64,000 nt of DNA. Source: Pseudooceanicola marinus. GTDB lineage: Bacteria > Pseudomonadota > Alphaproteobacteria > Rhodobacterales > Rhodobacteraceae. The notes below the pieces were generated by a model. It was not told the DNA's origin, searched no databases, and saw only the letters and a program-made list of their open reading frames with translations. This document shows, piece by piece, positions 36,696 through 45,246 of the stretch. The stretch spans positions 454,279-518,278 of the forward strand of contig NZ_JAIVMC010000003.1 of NCBI RefSeq assembly GCF_020177265.1, written 5' to 3'. The position numbers were made by a program, and so were the translations under genes. Positions within the stretch are counted from its first letter, which is position 1; every line of letters begins with the position of its first letter.

Positions 36696-39005
36696 TCAAT
36701 TGTCGGGCAGCGCCGCATAGGCCTGCACCGCGTTGATCGTGCCCGGCCCCGGCAGCCCGTCCAGGGCGCCCCGATAGACGCCGGCCTCCTGCAGGCGCGA
36801 CTGCACGGCGCGCACCACGGCGCGGTTGCGTTCGCGCAGCTGGGTCGTCAGCTTCTCCAACGCCAGCCGGTCGTCTTCGTAAAGCGCATCGAGGTAGAGC
36901 GCGGCTGCCTCGGCGGCGGCCTCCGGCTCCTGCGCCACGGCGGTTTCCAGCGTTTCGGCCAGCAGGGTCATTGCCGGGACATAGCCCGCGTCGACCGAGT
37001 GCTGCAGCCACTCCCGTGCGGCCTCTGGATCGGGTCGGCCCGAGGGGCCATCGCCGCGCAGGAAGAAGAAGCCGAGGAAATACTGCGACACCGGATCGCC
37101 CTCGGCGGCGACGGTCTCGGCCACGGCGAAGGCATCATCGGCGCCCTTGCCCTCGATGAAATTCTGCGAATAGAGCAGGACCAGAAGCTGCTGCGACAGC
37201 CAGTCGCCCAGGACGGCACCGGCCAGGCCCAGTTCTTCAGCCCGGTCGTAGTCCGGGGCGCCGTCGCCCTCGGCCGGGTCGAACAGCATGTAGCCCGCCA
37301 GGCCATGCGCCATTGGTACGCCGGCCGCGATCCCGGCCTCATAGGCCTGTCGTGCGGCGGCGGTGTCTCCGGCGGCCTGGGCGATGCGGCCGGCAATGGT
37401 CCGGAAGGCGGGGTCGTTGGGGAAGGCGGCCAGGGCGGCGTCGCAGGCGCCGCGGGCCGCGGCCTGGTCGATGTCGCCCAGAAGGCGCGGCCCCCCCAGT
37501 TGCGGCACGGCGGCCGCGCGCCGGCAGGGGCCGGCCAGTTCGGCCCGGCGGGCGAGGTCGTCCAGCGCGGCTTCGGCCTGCGGGCGCCGGTCGCAGTAGG
37601 CGCAATCCTCGATCCAGGCGCGGATCGCGTCGGCGTCGCGGGCGCGGATCGCTTGCTCCAGCGCCTCGGCCTCGGCGTCGTAAGCGGCGTCTGCCTCGAT
37701 CTCCGCGATGCGGGCCTGGGCGGGTTCGACATGTTCACAGGTCACGCAGCTCTCGACGTAATCGCGCAGGCCCTCCAGGTCGAAGGAGGCGGCGAGTTTC
37801 GCGTAGAGACGGCTTTCGGCCTCGGCGGCCTCCGCCTTGGCGGCCAGGCGGGCCAGGGTCTCTTCGGCCTCGGCGCGATGCGCGCAGAGCTCGCAGCGGT
37901 CCAGGTAGACCTGCAGGCGGGCGGCGTTCTCCGGCGCGCTGGTGATACGGGTCCAGATCTGGTCCTCGATCGCGGCCTGGGCGGCGCGGCGGTCGATTTC
38001 GGTCAGCCGGGCCTCCAGCTGCGGTGCCGTCGGGCAGAACCGGCAGCTGTCGAGGTAGGCGCGGATCGGGGCCGGGTCGGTGCCGGCGGCCAGGAACTCG
38101 GCCTCGAATTCCTCCAGCGTCAGGTCGGCCTGCAGCGCGGGGATGTAGACCGGGCTGTCGTGTTGCAGCACCGGCGCCGACGCTTCGCCGCCGTGGTCGA
38201 AGACGACCGCATAGGCGCCGGGGCAGCCGGTGTCCCGGGCCAGGGCGCGGGTCAGGCTGCGGGTCACGAAGGTTTCCGCCTCGGCGAAAGAGGTGGCGCC
38301 ATCGCCGTCCCCGAAGGCCGGTCGATCGGCCACGCCCGCCATCAGCGACAGGGTGACGGCGCGCGCCAGCGGGGCGGCGCAGGTGGCTCGGGCCTCGGCC
38401 TCGGGGCCGGGGGCGATCAGCAGCACCCAGAGGCCGAAATCACTGACCCCCAGCATGTCGCGCAGCGGGCCGATCTGACCCGGGAACAGGTCCTGCGGAT
38501 CGGACACGACGGCCACGGCGGCCGCCTGATCCCCGGGGACGAACCCGCTGGCGAGTGCCGCGATGCCCAGGCCGAAGTCCTCAGGCGAAAGGTCCTGTCC
38601 GCCCTGTCGCAGCCCAAGGGGCTGGTCCTGGCCGCCGGTCAGCTCAAAGGCGGTTTCCAGCACCAGCTGCTTGGGGGCGCTGGCGGCGGTCAGGCCACTG
38701 TCGCCGGTACCGGCGGCGCCGATGGTCGACACGGCGCGGCTTTGCAGCATGGTGGCGGTGATCAGGGTCGAGACGGCATCGGCGTCCGGCAAGGTGGTCA
38801 GGGGGTAGAACCCGATACCTTCCGCCTTCGGTGCGCTCGCCTCGGTGGCGAGGCTCAGCAGCGCCATCTCCGGGGCCGGGGGCGTCTGCGCCCGGGCCGC
38901 GGGAAGTCCCGACAGACCAGCCAGCAGGCCCGCGCCGAGAAGGGTGAGTGTGCTGAGACGGGACACGCGCGGCTTCGGGAAAAGCATGCCGGGGCCAAAC
39001 CGCAT
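36696..39005 (-). CDS. Large exported protein with four CxxC repeats and C-terminal Sel1/peptidoglycan-binding-like region
   Basis: This 769-residue protein has a signal peptide ending near PAARA, then a caspase-like/alpha-beta region (AFELTGGQDQPLGLRQGGQDL, FGLWVLLIAPG, AYAVVFDHGG). Residues about 320-560 hold four similar units each with a CxxC: YLDSCRFC, YLDRCELC, YVESCVTC and WIEDCAYC, spaced roughly 60-70 residues. A Sel1-like repeat region follows (YMLFDPAEGDGAPDYDRAEEL, FLRGDGPSG...WLQHSVDAGY) and the end (LQEAGVYRGALDGLPGPGTINAVQAY) is a peptidoglycan-binding-type motif. It lies upstream of the SGNH/MBOAT genes on the same strand. Function unknown. Confidence 0.85.
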   Translation of the reverse strand: MRFGPGMLFPKPRVSRLSTLTLLGAGLLAGLSGLPAARAQTPPAPEMALLSLATEASAPKAEGIGFYPLTTLPDADAVSTLITATMLQSRAVSTIGAAGTGDSGLTAASAPKQLVLETAFELTGGQDQPLGLRQGGQDLSPEDFGLGIAALASGFVPGDQAAAVAVVSDPQDLFPGQIGPLRDMLGVSDFGLWVLLIAPGPEAEARATCAAPLARAVTLSLMAGVADRPAFGDGDGATSFAEAETFVTRSLTRALARDTGCPGAYAVVFDHGGEASAPVLQHDSPVYIPALQADLTLEEFEAEFLAAGTDPAPIRAYLDSCRFCPTAPQLEARLTEIDRRAAQAAIEDQIWTRITSAPENAARLQVYLDRCELCAHRAEAEETLARLAAKAEAAEAESRLYAKLAASFDLEGLRDYVESCVTCEHVEPAQARIAEIEADAAYDAEAEALEQAIRARDADAIRAWIEDCAYCDRRPQAEAALDDLARRAELAGPCRRAAAVPQLGGPRLLGDIDQAAARGACDAALAAFPNDPAFRTIAGRIAQAAGDTAAARQAYEAGIAAGVPMAHGLAGYMLFDPAEGDGAPDYDRAEELGLAGAVLGDWLSQQLLVLLYSQNFIEGKGADDAFAVAETVAAEGDPVSQYFLGFFFLRGDGPSGRPDPEAAREWLQHSVDAGYVPAMTLLAETLETAVAQEPEAAAEAAALYLDALYEDDRLALEKLTTQLRERNRAVVRAVQSRLQEAGVYRGALDGLPGPGTINAVQAYAALPDN

Positions 39006-39564
39006 TAAGAACCTCTTACGTCATTCCAGATCCGGCCGTTCGTTCCGTTCCGTCTGTCCCGCAGGCGGGCAGGAAGGCTAATGGCTCCGTCGCATTGGCC
39101 CGTGTTTGCGTCCGATCCGGCCGCAGGGCCTGTCGGGTGGTGCAGCCGGGGCGGACAAATGCCGGATAAACAACCGATAATTCCCGACATTGGGCGGAGC
39201 GCCCCGGCTTCTGTCAACCCTGTTTGGGTCCAGTTTCGCCCTTGCCGCCCCGGAACGTCACCCGGCAGACACGGGTTTCGTGCATCGGGGCGTGTAAAGC
39301 GGATATGCTTTCCCGCTGGCCGCAACCCTGACGTGCGGCGGGGCCAGGGCATGTAGTGCTGGACGGGGCGCGGCGGGCGGCACGGGGGCCACGGGGAATC
39401 GCGCGGCCCGGTGCGCGCTGAGGAGGGCTGTGCACAGGTTGCGGCCATTTGCAGCGCCTGCGGACCTTGCGAGAGGCCCAACCGGGGCCCGGCGGCGCTG
39501 CGCGCTTGAAACCCTGTGCGCGATCTGGGACATCAAGAGGACGTCACAAGGGAGCCACGCTCAC
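39006..39564. other. Gene-free divergent spacer
   Basis: About 560 bases between the CxxC-repeat protein (minus) and the sugar phosphorylase (plus). It contains open frames but none with protein-like composition and a ribosome site. It must contain promoters in both directions; the A+T-richer patch GATAAACAACCGATAATTCC near 39165-39184 is the likeliest place. No RNA gene recognised. Confidence 0.5.
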
Positions 39565-41313
39565 ATGACCGCAGAGTCCTCGTCGACTTTCCACCACAAG
39601 CTGGAAACGCTGGTGCGCCAGATCTATCCCGACCATGAGGTCGAGACCCTGGCAGAGGAGCTGGCCGAGGCCTTCTGGCCCGAGGGTACGACCCGCCGCC
39701 GCCGGGGCCGGGTGCCGGGAAACCGGCAATGGTCGGAACGGGATGCGCTGGTCATCACCTATGGCAACTCGATCGTCGACGGCCAGCACAAGCCGCTGGA
39801 TCTGCTGCGCCACTTCCTGCACACGCATCTGTCGGGGGTGGTCAACGGGGTGCATATCCTGCCCTTCTTCCCCTGGACCTCCGACGACGGCTTCGCGGTG
39901 ACGGACTACCGTGCGGTGAACCCGGTGCTGGGCGACTGGTCGGACATCCAGCGGATCGGGTCCGAGTTCCTGCTGATGTCGGACCTGGTGCTGAACCACG
40001 TCTCCAGCAGCTCCGCGTGGTTCAACGCCTACCGGCAAGGCCATGAACCTTATGACAAATTCTTCTTCGAGGCCTCGCCCGACGACGACCTCAGCGACGT
40101 GGTGCGTCCACGGACCCATCCGCTTCTGCGGGAGGTGAACACCTCGCGCGGGATCCGCCATGTGTGGTGTACCTTCAGCCATGACCAGGTTGACCTGGAC
40201 TTCCGCAACCCGGAGGTTCTGAAGGAGTTCCTGCGGGTGATGCGCCTGCACGTGGACAACGGCGTGCGGATCATCCGGCTGGATGCGGTGGCCTTCATCT
40301 GGAAACAGATCGGCACCAAGTCGATCCACATGCCGCAGACCCACGCCATCGTGCGCCTGATGCGGCTGTTTGCGGATTTCGCCAGCGAATCCATTATCTT
40401 GCTGACCGAAACAAATGTGCCGAATGCCGAGAATCTCAGCTATTTCGGCAACCGCAACGAGGCCCATGCGGTCTACAACTTCTCCCTGCCGCCGCTGGTC
40501 CTGCATGCCATGCTGTCCGGCACGGCGAAGAACCTGATCCGCTGGCAGGGTTCCATGCCGCCGGCGCAACTGGGCTGCGCCTACCTCAACTTCACCGCCT
40601 CCCATGACGGGATCGGAATGCGCCCCGCCGAGGGCATCCTGACGCCGGAAGATACCGGCGAGGTGGTGCAGAAGATGAAGGACTTCGGCGGTCGCGTGTC
40701 GATGCGCGCGCTGCCCGGTGGAGGCGAGGCGCCCTATGAGCTGAACATCACCTGGTTCGAGGCGATGAAGGGCACCTTCGCGGGCGAGGACGCGCATCAG
40801 GTCGAACGCTTCCTCGCGTCGCAGTCGCTGGTCATGGCGCTGGAGGGCATCCCGGCCTTCTACATCCATTCGCTGCTGGCCACCCCCAACGACCAGGACG
40901 GGGTGGAGAAGTCGGGCCACAACCGCGCGATCAACCGTCACCGCTGGGATTACGAGGAGCTGCACGGGCTGCTGGAAGATCCTTCGACCACCCAGCATCA
41001 GGTGCTGGAGGAAATGCGCCGCCGGATCGGTATCCGCCGTCGTCAGCGCGCCTTCCACCCCAATGCCACGCAGTTCACCCTGCAACTGGACCACCGGATC
41101 TTCGGCCTCTGGCGGCAGAGCCTGGATCGCGACCAGTCGATCTTTGCCCTGCACAACGTCTCCGCCGATGCGCTGGAGATCGATGCCATGGCGATCAACC
41201 TGATCGACGGCGAGGACTGGGTGGACCTGCTCTCGGGCGAGACGATCCGCCCCGATGGCGGCCCGATCCCCTTCGCGCCCTATCAGTGCCGCTGGATCAC
41301 CAACCGCGGCTAG
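39565..41313 (+). CDS. GH13_18 sugar phosphorylase, probably glucosylglycerate phosphorylase
   Basis: The 582-residue enzyme belongs to the sucrose-phosphorylase group of GH13: VNGVHILPFFPWTSDDGFAV, the nucleophile Asp in RIIRLDAVAFIW near 240, the acid/base Glu in ILLTETNV near 281, and FTASHDGIGMRP near 350. Sucrose phosphorylases are near 490 residues; the longer form beside gpgS and an mpgP-type phosphatase matches glucosylglycerate phosphorylases, which split 2-O-alpha-glucosylglycerate with phosphate to glucose 1-phosphate and glycerate. Start at 39565 follows AAGGGAG. Specificity is inferred from context. Confidence 0.85.
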   Translation: MTAESSSTFHHKLETLVRQIYPDHEVETLAEELAEAFWPEGTTRRRRGRVPGNRQWSERDALVITYGNSIVDGQHKPLDLLRHFLHTHLSGVVNGVHILPFFPWTSDDGFAVTDYRAVNPVLGDWSDIQRIGSEFLLMSDLVLNHVSSSSAWFNAYRQGHEPYDKFFFEASPDDDLSDVVRPRTHPLLREVNTSRGIRHVWCTFSHDQVDLDFRNPEVLKEFLRVMRLHVDNGVRIIRLDAVAFIWKQIGTKSIHMPQTHAIVRLMRLFADFASESIILLTETNVPNAENLSYFGNRNEAHAVYNFSLPPLVLHAMLSGTAKNLIRWQGSMPPAQLGCAYLNFTASHDGIGMRPAEGILTPEDTGEVVQKMKDFGGRVSMRALPGGGEAPYELNITWFEAMKGTFAGEDAHQVERFLASQSLVMALEGIPAFYIHSLLATPNDQDGVEKSGHNRAINRHRWDYEELHGLLEDPSTTQHQVLEEMRRRIGIRRRQRAFHPNATQFTLQLDHRIFGLWRQSLDRDQSIFALHNVSADALEIDAMAINLIDGEDWVDLLSGETIRPDGGPIPFAPYQCRWITNRG

Positions 41314-41368
41314 GCCGCTCCGGCGCGCGATCCGGTCAAGGCGTGGGGCTGGCTGACACCTGCCTTCG

Positions 41369-41402
41369 GCGAGAGTATTTTTCCCGAGGTGAACGAGGGG
41401 GC
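41369..41402. repeat. Intergenic repeat fragment, GAGTATTTTTCCCGAGGTGAA
   Basis: This sequence in the 255-base gap after the phosphorylase resembles the copy at about 1034-1055. It probably belongs to the same interspersed family as the elements at 6828 and 41506. Confidence 0.5.
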
Positions 41403-41505
41403 GGGGACCGCAGAGGTGACCGCCTAGCGGGCGTCGGGCGTGGTACGCGCGCCTTGCGAAAGTGGGCCACGACGGGGGCCGCCGCCCCTCAGCTTCATCT
41501 CGTCT

Positions 41506-41553
41506 GAAATACTCCGGGGGAGTCTCCGGCACGGAGACGGGGGCAGAGCCCCC
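41506..41553. repeat. Intergenic repeat, AATACTCC-GGGGGAGT type
   Basis: GAAATACTCCGGGGGAGTCT, then a CCGGCACGG hairpin, then GGGGGCAGAGCCCCC. Same architecture as 6828-6879 with a different middle hairpin. It lies just after the gpgS stop and may double as a terminator. Confidence 0.75.
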
Positions 41554-41567
41554 TGTCTTGGGGCGCC

Positions 41568-42788
41568 CTACTTGTACTCTTCGAGATCCGCGGCCACGCC
41601 CTTCAGCATGTCCGACATCAGGTCCGGGTCGGCGGCATGGACGCGGTTCCAGGTCGGGATGAAGGGGGTTTCGTGCGGGTTGGCGAGGAACATGTGCCCG
41701 GCGGCGATGATGTTCTCGGCAAACAGCTCCACCGCCGTTTCCTCGGCGTGGCGGTCGACGTAGAGGCCATTGGCCTTGGCGTCGTTGTAGTAGCTGTCCA
41801 GCAGGTCCAGGGCAGAGCGGTAGTACGTGGCCTTCAGCGTGCGGAAGACCTCCTCGTTGAAGACGGTGCCATCGGCGGCGAGTTTGCGGAACATGGCCTT
41901 GCAGATGTCGATGGACATGCGCGACAGCCCCTTGGTTTTGTCCTCCGGCGAGAGGTCCTGGTGCTTGTGGTCGTAATTGTCCGCGATCTCCACCTGGCAG
42001 ACGGATTTTGGTGCCAGGTTGCGCCAGGCCTCCGACAGCACGCCGATCTCCAGCCCCCAGTCCGAGGGGATGCGCAGGTCGGGCAGGATCCCGGTGCGCA
42101 TCGCCATCTCGCCCGACAGCGGGTAGCGGAAGGCGCGCAGGTAATCGAGGTAGTCGCGATCCCCGATGGTGCGTTTCAGGGCGATCAGGATGGGCGAGAC
42201 CAGGGTGCGGCTGACCCGGCCGTTCATCTTGTTGCTGCCGACCCGCGCATAGAACCCCTTGGAGATCTGGTAGGGGAAGGAGGGGTTCGCCACCGGATAG
42301 ACCAGCCGGTTGAGCAGGTCCTTTTCATAGGTGACGATGTCGCAATCATGGATCGCCACCACCGAGCTGTCGGCGCAGGCGATCAGGAAGCCCAGGCAGG
42401 ACCAGACGTTCTTGCCCTTGCCGTTCTCGATCGGCCCCAGGCCCAGCCCCGCCAGACGATCCTGGATCGCCTGCATGCGGGGCGAGGAATTCCAGATTAC
42501 CACGTGGTTCTTCGGCAGAACCGAGAAGAATTCCCGTGCGTGGCGGTACTGTTCTTCGGTCGCCTGGTCTAGGCCGATGACGATCCGGTGCAGATAGGGC
42601 ACCTGAGCCAGTTCGTTGAGGATGTTGGGCAGCGCGTCGCCTTCCAGTTCGGAATAGAGCGAGGGCAGCACCAGGGAAATCTTGCGGCTGGCGCCGAAGC
42701 TGGTCAGTTCGCGGGTGATATCCTCGGACGAGCGCGTGCGCAGGTTGTGGATGGTGGCAATGTTGCCGTTCTGGTGAAAGTCTGCCAC
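41568..42788 (-). CDS. gpgS: Glucosyl-3-phosphoglycerate synthase
   Basis: The 406-residue GT81 glycosyltransferase joins glucose from a nucleotide sugar to 3-phosphoglycerate. It has the GpgS landmarks LVLPSLYSELEGDALPNI, GKGKNVWSCLGFL, the metal-binding HDCDIVTYEKD near 152, YPLSGEMAMRTGIL and SDWGLEIGVLSEAW near 245. The product is dephosphorylated by the phosphatase encoded 18 bases upstream to yield glucosylglycerate, a compatible solute made under salt or nitrogen stress. The phosphorylase gene ends convergently 255 bases away. Confidence 0.96.
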   Translation of the reverse strand: MADFHQNGNIATIHNLRTRSSEDITRELTSFGASRKISLVLPSLYSELEGDALPNILNELAQVPYLHRIVIGLDQATEEQYRHAREFFSVLPKNHVVIWNSSPRMQAIQDRLAGLGLGPIENGKGKNVWSCLGFLIACADSSVVAIHDCDIVTYEKDLLNRLVYPVANPSFPYQISKGFYARVGSNKMNGRVSRTLVSPILIALKRTIGDRDYLDYLRAFRYPLSGEMAMRTGILPDLRIPSDWGLEIGVLSEAWRNLAPKSVCQVEIADNYDHKHQDLSPEDKTKGLSRMSIDICKAMFRKLAADGTVFNEEVFRTLKATYYRSALDLLDSYYNDAKANGLYVDRHAEETAVELFAENIIAAGHMFLANPHETPFIPTWNRVHAADPDLMSDMLKGVAADLEEYK

Positions 42789-42806
42789 CGCGGGCCCCCT
42801 CGTCGT

Positions 42807-43583
42807 TCAGGTCAGTCTCGATATTAACTTCAGCATCATCTCGTTCCAGCCCGCAGGGCCGATCTTGCTGCTGCGCAGGATGGTGCCGTTACGTTCACCG
42901 CAAAGTTCGGGCATCGGCGCGCCATGGGGATTGGCGATGATGACGCCGATGTCGGCATGGTCCAGCATTTCGCGGTCATTGGGCGCGTCGCCAAGGGCGA
43001 TGGTATGGGGCCGGTCGAAGAGGGCGCCGGCCTCGTCCATGCGATCGGCCTTGGTGCCGCCGAAGGACAGCGTCAGGTAGCGGCCGCCGCGCCGGGCGTG
43101 CAGGCCCCTCTCGGTCAGCGCCTCCAGGAAGGCGCGACGCTCTTCTGCGCTGCCGTCCCAGAGGCCAGGTTCGGAATAGGCGCGCTGGCAGGCCAGGCGG
43201 GCCTTGGCGGCCGGCAGCCCCGCATCTGCCATCACGCCTTCGGGCCCCATGTCACCGAAGCCACGGAAGTGGCGGCGCAGCGCGGGGTCAATCTCGTCCA
43301 GCGCGGCGCGCAGCCGCTGATAGGTCTCGGGCGCCTCGGGCGGGGCCTCGTGCGGCATCAGCAGCCCGGCGCCGTTTTCCACGATGGCCGGCGAGGCGGT
43401 CAGCCGCAGCTCCTCACGCAGGGCATGCAGCTCCGGCGCGGTCTTGGATGAGGCGAGGACCACGGGTACGCCACGTGCGCGCAGCTGGGACAGCGCGGGC
43501 AGGGCGGCCGCGTAGGAGTAGGTCTCGTGGTCCAGCAGGGTGCCATCGAGATCGGTGAAGACCATGAAGGGAGGTTTTGTCAT
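42807..43583 (-). CDS. Mannosyl/glucosyl-3-phosphoglycerate phosphatase (HAD family)
   Basis: The 258-residue HAD phosphatase has motif I FTDLDGTLLD, motif II-like VVLASSKTAPEL, the family's NGAGLLMPHE and motif IV LGDAPNDREMLDHA. It belongs to the MpgP/YedP group; next to gpgS it should act on glucosyl-3-phosphoglycerate. First gene of the two-gene synthesis operon. Confidence 0.93.
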   Translation of the reverse strand: MTKPPFMVFTDLDGTLLDHETYSYAAALPALSQLRARGVPVVLASSKTAPELHALREELRLTASPAIVENGAGLLMPHEAPPEAPETYQRLRAALDEIDPALRRHFRGFGDMGPEGVMADAGLPAAKARLACQRAYSEPGLWDGSAEERRAFLEALTERGLHARRGGRYLTLSFGGTKADRMDEAGALFDRPHTIALGDAPNDREMLDHADIGVIIANPHGAPMPELCGERNGTILRSSKIGPAGWNEMMLKLISRLT

Positions 43584-43631
43584 GTCACCACTTGCACCCC
43601 TCTGCCGCTTTGGGGTAATCGGGCGTCCGTC

Positions 43632-43707
<76 letters not shown>

Positions 43708-43781
43708 TCTTTCACTCATATTATCAGTCACTTATTATTGCCTTGCTGCGCCTTCACGAAGTGCGCTCTGGTTCTTGAAGC

Positions 43782-44265
43782 CTAGTTCAGCTTGGAGATG
43801 GACGCGAAGTCCAGAATATTCATCGCATCCTGCATGTGTTCTGGCCGATATCTGCCAAAGGTCGAGTAGGTGCCGGATATGTTAGAGTGTCCGAGACCCT
43901 GCGCCACCTTCTCGATGAGGTTTCCTGCGAAAAGCAACGTGAGCGCCGCAGTCTGACGCAAATCATGGGTCCGAACCTGCCCGATTCCTGAGCGGTCGAC
44001 GGCGTGCGAGACGCCCTTGTCGATGGATCTGACCTGCCGTTCGCCGTACCCGATCACGAAGTCCGATCGCGCAGCGCCGTGGGCGGCCTGCTGCCGTCCA
44101 TCGGGACGATGGGGCGCTCTCCCCGGTGGCGGCATCCGTGCGCCGCAGATTGATCACTCTGCGCTCGACGTGGGGTTAGTCCCTGGTGAGCGCGAGCACC
44201 GTCGACACACGGGCGCCCCTGCCCAGGAGCGGGATCAGCGGAAGGCGGATATGAGGGTCAGGGGC
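43782..44265 (-). pseudogene. Tyrosine recombinase (phage-type integrase) remnant
   Basis: The C-terminal catalytic part is intact in one frame: VRTHDLRQTAALTLLFAG with the His-x-x-Arg, then GLGHSNISGTYSTFGRY with the Gly-His and the catalytic Tyr region, ending DFASISKLN. Upstream, recognisable integrase sequence continues in another frame (GARVSTVLALTRD, a TAA stop, then VERRVINLRRTDAATGE) before switching frame near 44120. So the gene is broken by at least one stop and one frameshift, and the N-terminal DNA-binding domain is missing. It cannot drive excision. Confidence 0.85.
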
Positions 44266-44329
44266 TTCCCTTTCACGCCCGAGGGGCAGCATTCTTGCTC
44301 ACGACCTGCGCACTCCCGGCTCACGTCGA

Positions 44330-45028
44330 TCAGAACCCGTGTCGCTTTGTCTGCCAGGACTCTCCAGCCCTCATCGGTCTCGTCGAGTTCAAGTCCAAGG
44401 TGCGACGCGACGTCGCGCAGTGGATTTCATACGACCTCGCGGTCCTCGAGCCAGATTGCCTGCTGCAGTACGTTCTGCAGCGCCACTTCGCGCCGGAGTT
44501 CGAGGGGCGCTGCTTCATGACTGCGGAGGCCGGCATAGGCGCGCGCTCGAAGGCTTCGATCTCGAAACGCGCGAGGCTTTCCAACAGCCTTTCCTGAATG
44601 TCTGGCGCAATCGTCACAATCGTCTCCGCGTTTGCGGCGAAGACCTGATCGCTTATCTCGGTGAGGCGGCGAGCGAGGATCTTCGCGTCGCGAAGGAGAT
44701 GGCTACGAAGCGCAAAGCACAGAAACGTTTTTTCGATCGCTTCACGTCTCCGGCTTCGGGCTGATCGGAGGAGAGGGGCCTTGCGCTGCTCTGGAGTGCC
44801 TTGGGCAGGCGTCTGCGCCAGAAGTAGCCGGACGAGCGGATTTCCAGATGGGGCGGCAGGCTTCGGTTCCGCAGCATCGACATGCCCTCCTGTGCACAGG
44901 TTGTGCACCGCCGTGTGCACCTCGTCGTCGAGCTCCGATTCCGAGAACTCAATGATTTCAGTGGCTTGCTGGAAGAATGGCTCCGGCGGTAGGGGCAGGT
45001 GCCGGTCAGCAAACACCTCTGAAAACAA
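44330..45028 (-). CDS. Hypothetical protein, 232 aa
   Basis: No family recognised. The N-terminal two thirds look protein-like (PEPFFQQATEIIEFSESELDDEVHTAV, then TPEQRKAPLLRSARSRRREAIEKTFLCF and ISDQVFAANAETIVTIAPDIQERLLES) while the C-terminal 70 residues are basic and less convincing. An opposing frame (44339-44764, plus) overlaps it and cannot be fully excluded. The gene lies between the integrase remnant and the Zorya cluster. GTGTGCAC-type sequences recur in its early codons (44891, 44902, 44914). Confidence 0.45.
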   Translation of the reverse strand: MFSEVFADRHLPLPPEPFFQQATEIIEFSESELDDEVHTAVHNLCTGGHVDAAEPKPAAPSGNPLVRLLLAQTPAQGTPEQRKAPLLRSARSRRREAIEKTFLCFALRSHLLRDAKILARRLTEISDQVFAANAETIVTIAPDIQERLLESLARFEIEAFERAPMPASAVMKQRPSNSGAKWRCRTYCSRQSGSRTARSYEIHCATSRRTLDLNSTRPMRAGESWQTKRHGF

Positions 45029-45106
45029 AGGATAATTTCCTTCGAGTCTGCATTGGATGCGGCGGTGTGTAGGGGAATATGCAATGCCAGGTGCACGTCG
45101 TCAACA

Positions 45107-45126
45107 TTTACACAAAGCATTGTGCA
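45107..45126. promoter_or_regulatory. Operator-like inverted repeat in the spacer left of the ASCH gene
   Basis: TTACACAA (45107-45114), AGCA, TTGTGCAA (45119-45126): 7 of 8 arm positions complement. The spacer 45029-45246 otherwise holds no gene. Compare the TGTGCA-GT-TGCACA palindrome before zorA. Confidence 0.35.
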
Positions 45127-45246
45127 ATTCGTTCAGGGGGACCATTCAGGATCACCGCAGAGTCAGTTTCTGGATCAGAAATGACCTGCCAGCATTTTCT
45201 GTACTGGATGTTCTATCATGACTGCTGGTGGAGCAGACCTATGACT

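Noticed and set aside
36204..39008. Plus-strand frame of 934 codons opposite the CxxC-repeat protein
   Set aside because: The minus frame has a signal peptide and regular repeats; the plus frame has none.
39544..41532. Minus-strand frame of 662 codons opposite the sugar phosphorylase
   Set aside because: Shadow of a recognisable GH13 enzyme.
43782..44135. Functional integrase
   Set aside because: Only the C-terminal catalytic part is in frame; a stop and a frameshift interrupt the recognisable upstream part.
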